Of a stretch of DNA of 13,579 nucleotides, positions 1-6,143 are shown piece after piece. This DNA is from a bacterium (GTDB taxonomy: Bacteria > UBA9089 > JAHJRX01). The stretch spans positions 1 through 13,579 of the forward strand of contig JASEGW010000036.1 in assembly GCA_030017825.1 (NCBI GenBank), in the 5' to 3' direction. The notes beneath the pieces were generated by a model. That model had not been told where the DNA came from and made no database searches. It saw only the letters and a list, made by a program, of their open reading frames with translations. A program made the translations under genes and the position numbers. Position 1 is the first letter of the stretch. Every line of letters starts with the position of its first letter.

Positions 1-153
1 GAGATAGGTAAGATAAAAATACAACTCATACTTTTAAGCCAATTTATTCTATAAAGGAATGAAGATCTTTAAAAAGTTGTTTTTTAAGCAAGTCTTAAAT
101 AGGTGCGGTTAAAACTTGTTAGGCAACATATAGCAATGAAATGAGAAAGCATT

Positions 154-542
154 ATGGATACAACAAATATTAATCAAACATGCCCCTTATGTGAAAAAGA
201 CAAGCATATGGAGAAGAAGGCAAAGCTGCTTTATGGGTATCTAGTTTGTAAAAAGTGCTATTATTCCTTTGCAAATCGAAGGCAAGTTGCCTTTGCTGTG
301 GACATTATTTTATACATTATTTGTAAAAATATATGTCAGGGCATAGTTTTAAAATTAGCAGCTAGCAACGAAGCTGATGTTGACATGATTCGAGGTCTAT
401 CATTCCTCTCATCATTCCATTCTTGATTTTGATAGTTGCTTTTCAGCTATGTAAAGGAAATAGAATTGGCGACGGTTGGTCAAACACTCGTATAATCTGG
501 ACTTCTTTTATCCGCGAAACGTTATACGCTGTAATTTGTTGA
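154..542 (+). pseudogene. Decayed zinc-ribbon/RDD-family membrane protein gene
   Basis: The first reading frame (154-426) encodes a zinc ribbon with two Cys-x2-Cys pairs (CPLC near residues 10-13, CKKC near 32-35). It is followed by ANRRQVAFAVDIILYI, which looks like the start of the first RDD transmembrane helix (RDD is a polytopic membrane domain named for conserved Arg-Asp-Asp). That frame stops at 424-426. From about 390 to 542 another frame continues with the typical end of the same family, including IVAFQLCKGNRIGDGWSNT. The middle of the RDD domain, with its conserved glycine/lysine-rich loop, is missing. I therefore read one gene that suffered an internal deletion plus a frameshift. 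Its original role was probably an uncharacterised inner-membrane protein. Family assignment rests on recognised sequence pattern, not a search. The 90-codon frame could still be translated, but a working RDD protein is unlikely. Confidence 0.6.
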
Positions 543-796
543 AAATTGAGAAACCGTCGTAAAAATTTTTATGAAATTTTCTTGGCGAGCCAATAGCAAA
601 ATTACGAAGCAATTTTGCGTCAATCAGTGTCTATATTTTGTCCAAAATGAGTTCTGATTTCGTCCAGCAAACACCACTAATAATCTTGCTAAAATCACCC
701 TTTTCTATTAATATGTAATTGATTCCTGCAAACTTTGCCATTTGCCATAATTGATATTTCTACTTTTTTAGATTAGATTATAGGGGGTATTAAAAT
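543..796. other. Non-coding spacer with small hairpins
   Basis: I see no convincing gene in this AT-rich stretch. It holds three short inverted repeats: 582-593 (arms TTGGC and GCCAA), 596-618 (listed separately), and 635-648 (ATTTTG, two-base gap, CAAAAT). A weak promoter-like pair facing the next gene can be drawn as TTGCTA at 686-691 and TAATAT at 709-714 with a 17-base spacer, but each box matches only four of six consensus bases. The spacer ends in the GGGGG ribosome-binding site of the phosphoesterase gene. Confidence 0.45.
596..618. terminator. Perfect 8-bp hairpin, possible terminator
   Basis: GCAAAATT at 596-603 pairs exactly with AATTTTGC at 611-618 around the seven-base loop ACGAAGC. 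It lies 53 bases past the end of the decayed RDD gene and upstream of the plus-strand operon. No T-tract follows on either strand, so it does not meet the usual rule for an intrinsic terminator and may instead be a processing or protein-binding structure. Confidence 0.3.
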
Positions 797-1570
797 ATGA
801 AAGTGTTATCTATTTCTGATTTTCATGGCCAAACTGAAATACTAAAAAATCTTAAATCAAAAATAATATACGAAAGACCAGATTTAATAGTTTTTACTGG
901 TGATATTGTTAAAGGATATGCTCGCGGCAATGAATGGTTAGCGGCTTTATCTCAAAAGAGGGCTTTTCAAGAACATCTTGAAGAGATTGTAAAAGAGAAA
1001 GCAGAAGATGCTTATTTTTATGAAGCGTTCTATGGTTTTATAAATGAACTAAATATTCCTTTTGTTAGCATTCCAGGAAATATGGATGCTCCAGAAAAAA
1101 GATATTTTTCAGCAGCTTACGATTCTGCCTTAAATTCTAAAAATATAAATATTGTCCAGGAAAATATTATAAAGTATAATGATTTTATAATAAGCGGTTT
1201 TGGAGGAGAGATAACTGAGGACAGTAAAGAAAGTTTTTTTGTGTTAGTTTATCCTAAAATGGAAATAGATTATAGCCTAAGAAGATTAAAATATATTAAA
1301 GAGAAAAAGATTTTACTTTTTCATACACCTCCTATAGGAAGTGTAGTGGATATTGAAAACAATTGTCATCGAGGAAGTATAGTGGTGAATGATTTAATAA
1401 AAATCATTAAACCTACTTTAGTTTTTTGCGGACATGCTCATACAGCTAAAGGGTATGAGATTATTGAAGGAGCTTTAGTGGTAAATCCAGGGGCATTGAA
1501 AAAAGGAAATTATGCTTTAATAGATACCAGAAATATGAAAGTACAACTAAAAAACTGTAACGATGAGTAA
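797..1570 (+). CDS. Calcineurin-like metallophosphoesterase
   Basis: This 257-residue protein belongs to the calcineurin-like phosphoesterase superfamily, which uses two metal ions to hydrolyse phosphomono- or diesters. All core motifs are visible in order: D8-x-H10, G35-D36, G94-N95-M-D, H176 in LLFHTPP, and G212-H213-A-H215. N230-P-G is also typical. There is no signal peptide or membrane helix, so it should act in the cytoplasm. A lysine/glutamate-rich helical insert lies between the GD and GN motifs (about residues 41-90). The start is well supported by GGGGG at 783-787, nine bases before the ATG. The last eight bases overlap the radical SAM gene, implying one transcript and translational coupling. 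The substrate cannot be deduced. Subfamilies include cyclic-nucleotide and nucleotide phosphodiesterases, and the ADP-ribose-related third gene makes a nucleotide or ADP-ribose derivative plausible, but that is inference. Confidence 0.9.
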   Translation: MKVLSISDFHGQTEILKNLKSKIIYERPDLIVFTGDIVKGYARGNEWLAALSQKRAFQEHLEEIVKEKAEDAYFYEAFYGFINELNIPFVSIPGNMDAPEKRYFSAAYDSALNSKNINIVQENIIKYNDFIISGFGGEITEDSKESFFVLVYPKMEIDYSLRRLKYIKEKKILLFHTPPIGSVVDIENNCHRGSIVVNDLIKIIKPTLVFCGHAHTAKGYEIIEGALVVNPGALKKGNYALIDTRNMKVQLKNCNDE

Positions 1571-2945
1571 TGACTTATTATTAATAAATCCCTGGATCTA
1601 TGATTTTGTAGCCTATGATTTATGGTCAAAACCATTAGGCTTGCTTTACATAGCAAGCTTTTTAAGAAATGCTGGATTTAAAATAAGCTTTATTGATTGT
1701 TTAGACCGTTATCATCCAGGTTTAAATTATTTAAAAGAAGGTAAATTTGGATGTGGAAAATATTTTTACGAGGAGGTAGAGAAGCCAGAAGTTATTAAAA
1801 ATATTCCGAGAATATATAAAAGATATGGACTTCCTATAGAAGTTTTTAAAAAAGAGCTAAAGAGAATACCAAAACCAAGGGCTATTTTAATAACCTCTTT
1901 GATGACTTATTGGTATATTGGTGTACAAAAAGTTGTAAAGATTATTAGGGAAGAATACGATAAAAATATACCTATAATTTTAGGTGGAATTTATGCAACT
2001 CTTTGCTATGAGCATGCTAAAGAGAATAGTGGGGCAGATTATGTTATAAAAAGAGCAGATATTAGATATTTATTGGAGTTACTCTTCCAAATTACAAATA
2101 AAAAAAGGAAAGTGGAAGAAGATTATAACTTAGCTAATTTTCCTTATCCTGCTTACGATTTTTATGCTAATAAATTAAGATATGTATGTATGTTAACAAG
2201 TTTTGGATGTCCTTATAATTGTACTTATTGTGCCCAAAGTATTTTGCAAGATAATTTTTACCAGAGAAAAGTTTATGAAGTGATAGAAGAAATTTGTTTT
2301 TATTATAATGAGTTTAGAATTCCTAATATTGTTTTTTATGATGATGCTTTATTGGTAAATAATAAGAAACATATAAATAAAATATTAGAGGGAGTAATTA
2401 AGAAAAACATTAAATGCAATTTCCATACTCCCAATGGGATACACGTAAGGTTTATTGATGAAGAGCTGGCAGAGTTGTTATTTGCTTCTGGTTTTAAAAC
2501 ATTGAGACTGAGCTTAGAAACAACAGATGAAAATTTACAAGTTAAAACTGGAGGCAAAGTATTTAATAAGGACTTTGAAAGAGCTATGAAGAATCTTTTA
2601 AAGGCTGGATACAAATGTTATGAGATAGAATCTTATGTATTGACTGGTCATCCCTGGCAGAGCTATAAAGATATAGAAAGAAGCATATTATTTGCTAGTA
2701 ATTGGGGCTCTATTGTGCGATTAGTAGAGTATTCACCTATTCCTGGAACTAAAGATTGGGAAAATATAAAGAGGTATTATAGCTTTAGTGAAAACTGCGA
2801 TCCACTTTTACACAACAATTCTGTGCTTTTTTTTCAGAATAGAAAAGAATATCAAGAGCTGAAAGCTTTAGTAAGTGAGATAAATTTAAAAGCAAGAAAA
2901 GAAGATAAGTTTTATGAAAAATGTATACATGAGAAATGTATTTAA
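1563..2945 (+). CDS. B12-binding-type radical SAM protein
   Basis: This 460-residue protein has the architecture of B12-binding-domain radical SAM enzymes. The N-terminal part (about 1-170) is Rossmann-like and includes NPWIYDF (9-15), PLGLLYIASFLRNAGF (24-39) and ILGGIYATL (139-147). The cobalamin-ligating DxHxxG motif is not evident; the corresponding place appears to read TYWYIG (115-120). The radical SAM core starts near 205 and carries C216-x3-C220-x2-C223, the ligands of the [4Fe-4S] cluster that cleaves S-adenosylmethionine. Further core strands include LRLSLET (314-320) and IESYVLTGHP (355-364). Two cysteines close the protein (C454, C459). It is the middle gene of an overlapping operon, with an 8-base overlap upstream and up to 32 bases downstream. 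A close family with the same WIYDF/LDRYHP/TYWY signature is, from memory, widespread in anaerobes and candidate phyla, with no reaction known to me. The radical SAM fold is certain; the reaction is unknown. Confidence 0.9.
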   Translation: MSNDLLLINPWIYDFVAYDLWSKPLGLLYIASFLRNAGFKISFIDCLDRYHPGLNYLKEGKFGCGKYFYEEVEKPEVIKNIPRIYKRYGLPIEVFKKELKRIPKPRAILITSLMTYWYIGVQKVVKIIREEYDKNIPIILGGIYATLCYEHAKENSGADYVIKRADIRYLLELLFQITNKKRKVEEDYNLANFPYPAYDFYANKLRYVCMLTSFGCPYNCTYCAQSILQDNFYQRKVYEVIEEICFYYNEFRIPNIVFYDDALLVNNKKHINKILEGVIKKNIKCNFHTPNGIHVRFIDEELAELLFASGFKTLRLSLETTDENLQVKTGGKVFNKDFERAMKNLLKAGYKCYEIESYVLTGHPWQSYKDIERSILFASNWGSIVRLVEYSPIPGTKDWENIKRYYSFSENCDPLLHNNSVLFFQNRKEYQELKALVSEINLKARKEDKFYEKCIHEKCI

Positions 2946-3900
2946 AAGTGCAAGGTTATTATTAAAGGATAAATTTATAGGGTCAATGCTTGGAACTTTT
3001 GTAGGAGATGCTTTAGGAATGCCCGTAGAAGGATACAGTATGGAAGCTATAAAAGATCAATTTGGAGAAATAAGAGAGATGTTAGAGACTAGAGCGGGGA
3101 AAGGAACTTACACTGACGATACGGAAATGATGATAGGCACTGCAGAATCCTTGATAGAATGCAGGGGTTTTAATGGAGAACATATGGCTAAGTGTTTTTT
3201 GGAAAATTATCATGAAAATAGGGGATATGGGGGAGGAACTAAAAAAGCTCTCTCTTTAATCAGGGATGGTGAATTATGGCATAAAGCAGGAGAAAAAGTG
3301 GTTTCAGGTGGTTCTTATGGAAATGGTTCTGCTATGAGAATGGCGCCTATCGGAATTTTATACTTTAAGGATGAGGAAAATTTGAGAAAAGTAGCCCACC
3401 AGGCAAGCTTAATTACCCATGCACATACCTTGGGAAAGGATGCTGCGGCTATTCAAGCTTTTGCTGTAGCAAAAGCTATACAAGGTAATCCAAATAGTGC
3501 CTTAAAGAAAGAAGCATTTATTGATGCTCTAATAAATTTTGCCGAAACAAGTGAACTTAAGACAAGACTAGAATCTATAAAATTAATAATGAACCATAAT
3601 GTTAGCAGAGAAAAAATAGTAAGTATTTTAGGGCATAGTAGTGTTTCTTTTGAATCGGTACCAGCAAGCATTTACTCTTTCCTAAAGTATCCAGATAGTT
3701 TTGAGGAAGCTGTGGTTTATGCTATAAGTTTAGGTGGTGATACAGATACAATTGGAGCTATGACTGGGGCTATAAGCGGTGCTTTTCTTGGAATTGAGGA
3801 GATTCCAGAAAGATGGTTAAATCAACTTGAAAATACAGGAAAAGCAAAAGCTTATGTTAATAATCTGGCCGAAAAACTATGGGAAATAGGAAATTATTAA
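2914..3900 (+). CDS. ADP-ribosylglycohydrolase family protein (DraG/ARH type)
   Basis: At 328 residues, the protein has the usual length of the ADP-ribosylglycohydrolase family, all-helical di-metal (Mg/Mn) enzymes that remove ADP-ribose from proteins, nucleic acids or small molecules. Diagnostic motifs are GTFVGDALGMPVEG (27-40), T67-D68-D69, GNGSAMRMAP (136-145), ITHAHTLG (167-174) and GGDTDTIGAMTGA (274-286). The aspartates of TDD and D276/D278 match the known metal ligands, so the enzyme should be active. The start at 2914 gives a 32-base overlap with the radical SAM gene; M6 at 2929 is an alternative, and neither has a strong ribosome-binding site. It is the last gene of the operon. No dinitrogenase reductase or ADP-ribosyltransferase gene is visible here, so a nitrogenase-regulating (DraG) role is unsupported; the overlapping neighbours are the better guide. 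Confidence 0.9.
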   Translation: MKNVYMRNVFKSARLLLKDKFIGSMLGTFVGDALGMPVEGYSMEAIKDQFGEIREMLETRAGKGTYTDDTEMMIGTAESLIECRGFNGEHMAKCFLENYHENRGYGGGTKKALSLIRDGELWHKAGEKVVSGGSYGNGSAMRMAPIGILYFKDEENLRKVAHQASLITHAHTLGKDAAAIQAFAVAKAIQGNPNSALKKEAFIDALINFAETSELKTRLESIKLIMNHNVSREKIVSILGHSSVSFESVPASIYSFLKYPDSFEEAVVYAISLGGDTDTIGAMTGAISGAFLGIEEIPERWLNQLENTGKAKAYVNNLAEKLWEIGNY

Positions 3901-4157
3901 AAAGTAGACCATTGGTTTGGTGCGCCACCAGAATTCTTATCAGACTATGCTCCAATTAACTATGTAGCTCATCTCGGAAAACAAATTACGAAAAACATCT
4001 GAAGGATTCATGGGGAAGGCTTATAGCACCTCACTATATTTCCCCGGGCAAAAAGGCAGGTGAAATGACCATCTTCAAATCGCCGTATCTCGTTGACTGC
4101 AAAATACCGAAAATAAAATAGCACAGTTCAGCGTTCAGCCGGGTTCGTTTACATCTT
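3901..4157. other. Convergent spacer with possible coding debris
   Basis: This gap separates the plus-strand operon from the minus-strand transporter. The frame of the ADP-ribosylglycohydrolase gene stays open for 33 codons past its stop (3901-3999), giving FGAPPEFLSDYAPINYVAHL in its middle. An overlapping frame is open from 3960 to 4121 and includes RLIAPHYISPGKKAGE. Neither has a convincing start or a family I recognise. Composition rises toward the right, approaching that of the GC-rich transporter, so 4000-4157 may be part of the same acquired segment. TGGTG/CACCA arms at 3918-3930 form a small hairpin without a T-run. I see no clear terminator for either convergent unit. Confidence 0.3.
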
Positions 4158-5870
4158 CTATTTCCGCGGCTGTTCGCACGGCAGTTCTTCGCACTTGCCG
4201 CCGGCAATCTTTTTCAGGCAACCGACTGCCTCTATCACGACGAGGACTGCTAATGCGACAAGAATTATTGCGGTAATTCCCAGCAGGTATTTCGGCTCTT
4301 CCGCGAAAAGATACTCATACATTTTGTAGAGAAGCGCCGCAATCGTCGTCAATGCGAGGAAAATTCCCGGAATGAGCGTGAATTTGGTCGGCGCCTTGAT
4401 GTAGAAAAGATAAGTCGTCACGACAATCAGCGCGAGCGCTGCAATCAACTGGTTCGCCGCGCCGAATATGGGCCAGATTGCCTGCCACGTGTTTGAGAAC
4501 GCAAGAATCAGTGCGGGAACTATCACGATGAAACTCGTTAACGTTCTGCTCTTGAAGAGGCGCCATCTCTCGCCCGCCGACTCCTGCACAATATACCGCC
4601 CCAGCCGAACTGCAGTGTCAAGCGTGGTCAAGACGAATGTGTTTAGCATAAGCATTGCAAAAACCGAACCGACAGCGAAAGGAATAAAACCAAACGCTTC
4701 GCTTGCCACTCTGCCGTAAGCGGTGCCGAACGCAACTATCCAGCCTTTTGAGTCAAGGAGCGTAATGAGATTGTATGACACCTGTTCAGTGTTTGCCGCC
4801 GCGCCCCAGTAAAGTCCTGCCGCAACAAGAAGCGCTGACATAATGGCAACAACGCCTTCTGCAAGCATCGCTCCGTAGCCAACAACTTTCTGATATTTCT
4901 CGTTTCTCAGCTGCTTTGCGGTTGTTCCGCCTGAGACAAGCGCGTGAAAGCCGGATATTGCGCCGCACGCAACCAACACAAAAAGCATAGGCCAAAGAGG
5001 TCCCTCCTTTGCAGAGTTCAGGGAGACAAACGCAGGCGCCTGCATCGGCGGATTCGCAACCACAAGGGATACAAGTCCCAAAAACATTCCGAGAAAGAGT
5101 ATTGCTGTGCTTATATAATCTCTCGGCTGGTCAAGATAACCGACAGGCAGAATGGATGCAGACAAACCGTATAGAAAGAATATCAGCACCCAGAATTGCG
5201 AACTTTTGAGTCCCATAAATCCATCGGAATAACTGACAGGCAGAATAAATCCGAGGTAGACAAGCAGAATCATCAACCCAATGGCGATGACTGAGACAAT
5301 CAGGAGGTTTATCTTCAGTTTATAGACGGAATATCCCAGAAGCAGCGCGAGCGGAATTATGCCGAACGTCGGAATCACCAATTCCGGCTTCTGCACAACT
5401 GTAATCGCGCTTGTCACGGCAAAGACAGCGACTATCAGAATGAGAGACAGAAGAAGGAAAATGGAGAGAATGATTTTTGCGCGCCTTCCGAGCGTCTTCT
5501 GCGCCACTGTGGCGATTGACGCGCCCCCGTTCTTCATTGATGCGGAGAGAACAACATAGTCGTGCACCGCCCCGCAGAAAACGCAGCCGAGCAGAACCCA
5601 CAGCAGCGTTGGTGCCCAGCCGAATGCTGCAACCGCTACAAGCGGACCCAGAATCGGTCCCGCGCCAGCTATGTTTGAAAAGTGATGCCCCCACAGAAGC
5701 GGTGTTTGCGCCGGTATGTAATCAAGACCATCCTGCTTCAGGAACGCAGGTGTCTTCGCGCTTGCGTCCGGCTTTATTATACGCTTCTCCAGATAGCGCG
5801 CATAAATCCCATAACCGAACAGAAACAGAAATGCAATTCCGCCAAAAAGAAGAACCATTGTGAGAGTCAT
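4158..5870 (-). CDS. cstA: CstA/BtsT-family pyruvate or peptide transporter
   Basis: This 570-residue polytopic membrane protein is a carbon-starvation CstA family member. Characterised relatives (E. coli CstA and BtsT) import pyruvate or peptides during starvation. Motifs seen include WGHHFSNIAGAGPILGP (60-76), PVGYLDQPRDY (242-252), GFHALVSGGTTAKQL (307-321), TLDTAVRLGRY (416-426) and FGAANQL (469-475). Hydrophobic stretches throughout suggest well over ten membrane helices. The tail is short and charged (about 552-570), and the protein is shorter than the roughly 700-residue enterobacterial forms, like many other bacterial homologues. The ATG is preceded by GAGGTG (minus strand of 5875-5880). 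A promoter candidate lies just upstream. The gene stands alone, and its GC content and codon use differ sharply from both flanks, with several long open frames on the opposite strand as expected for GC-rich coding DNA. I infer horizontal acquisition. The symbol denotes family, not proven substrate. Confidence 0.92.
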   Translation of the reverse strand: MTLTMVLLFGGIAFLFLFGYGIYARYLEKRIIKPDASAKTPAFLKQDGLDYIPAQTPLLWGHHFSNIAGAGPILGPLVAVAAFGWAPTLLWVLLGCVFCGAVHDYVVLSASMKNGGASIATVAQKTLGRRAKIILSIFLLLSLILIVAVFAVTSAITVVQKPELVIPTFGIIPLALLLGYSVYKLKINLLIVSVIAIGLMILLVYLGFILPVSYSDGFMGLKSSQFWVLIFFLYGLSASILPVGYLDQPRDYISTAILFLGMFLGLVSLVVANPPMQAPAFVSLNSAKEGPLWPMLFVLVACGAISGFHALVSGGTTAKQLRNEKYQKVVGYGAMLAEGVVAIMSALLVAAGLYWGAAANTEQVSYNLITLLDSKGWIVAFGTAYGRVASEAFGFIPFAVGSVFAMLMLNTFVLTTLDTAVRLGRYIVQESAGERWRLFKSRTLTSFIVIVPALILAFSNTWQAIWPIFGAANQLIAALALIVVTTYLFYIKAPTKFTLIPGIFLALTTIAALLYKMYEYLFAEEPKYLLGITAIILVALAVLVVIEAVGCLKKIAGGKCEELPCEQPRK

Positions 5871-5906
5871 CTTGCACCTCTATGAGTTTTGCCGCGTTTA
5901 TTAATA

Positions 5907-5934
5907 ATGATAGGAATTTTGATTTTTAGGACAA
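5907..5934 (-). promoter_or_regulatory. Candidate promoter of the cstA-like gene
   Basis: Read on the minus strand, TTGTCC (5934-5929) is followed after 16 bases by TATCAT (5912-5907), four and five matches to the sigma-70 consensus boxes. Transcription would begin near 5900 and leave about a 30-base leader with the GAGGTG ribosome-binding site. The 10-bp palindrome TTATTAATAA (5898-5907) touches the -10 box and covers the expected start, so it could be an operator. No CRP-like site was recognised. Confidence 0.4.
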
Positions 5935-6143
5935 TTCGGAAGAAGTGTTATAGAAATGCCCCTTAGATGTTTTTTGTGCTTTGAGTCCACTGATTTTGCA
6001 TAGCTTATAGAAATGATTGCGTCAAGTGAAAAGTTGGGTAGTTCCCCAATCAATCGTAGAGTTAAAAGTATTATAGTATTATGTTTATGCTACATTTATT
6101 GGTTATTTCTTATGCGAACTTTTGGTTAATAGGAGGTATAGAC
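5935..6143. other. AT-rich spacer after the purL fusion gene
   Basis: No recognisable gene is seen. TTATAGAAATG occurs twice as a direct repeat (5948-5958 and 6005-6015). A broken plus-strand frame from about 5937 to 6130, with one internal stop, ends in a hydrophobic stretch but matches no family I know. A strong Shine-Dalgarno-like AGGAGG at 6131-6136 on the plus strand has no start codon at the right distance. Confidence 0.35.
6034..6049 (-). terminator. Possible weak terminator after purL fusion
   Basis: On the minus strand TTGGG and CCCAA form a 5-bp stem around a six-base loop and are followed by CTTTT. It lies about 95 bases past the purL stop codon, in the right orientation to end that transcript. 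The stem is short and the T-run only four bases, so support is limited. Confidence 0.25.

Noticed and set aside
470..559. CGACGGTT / AACCGTCG inverted repeat 74 bases apart
   Set aside because: One arm lies within the decayed RDD coding sequence and no mobile-element features accompany it, so an 8-bp match over this distance is likely chance.
2336..2614. Minus-strand frame inside the radical SAM gene
   Set aside because: It is the antisense shadow of a coding region with complete radical SAM motifs and has no ribosome-binding site or recognisable motif.
5320..5863. Long open frames on the plus strand and in other frames opposite the transporter gene
   Set aside because: They arise because the GC-rich cstA-like gene has few stop codons in alternative frames. 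They lack family motifs, and the minus-strand frame has a full set of CstA motifs.
5948..6015. Two copies of TTATAGAAATG
   Set aside because: Only two 11-bp AT-rich copies with no further units or palindromic structure; not enough to call a repeat array, iteron or CRISPR.
6131..6136. Strong plus-strand Shine-Dalgarno-like AGGAGG
   Set aside because: No start codon follows at a workable distance, and the purL fusion gene occupies the other strand immediately beyond.
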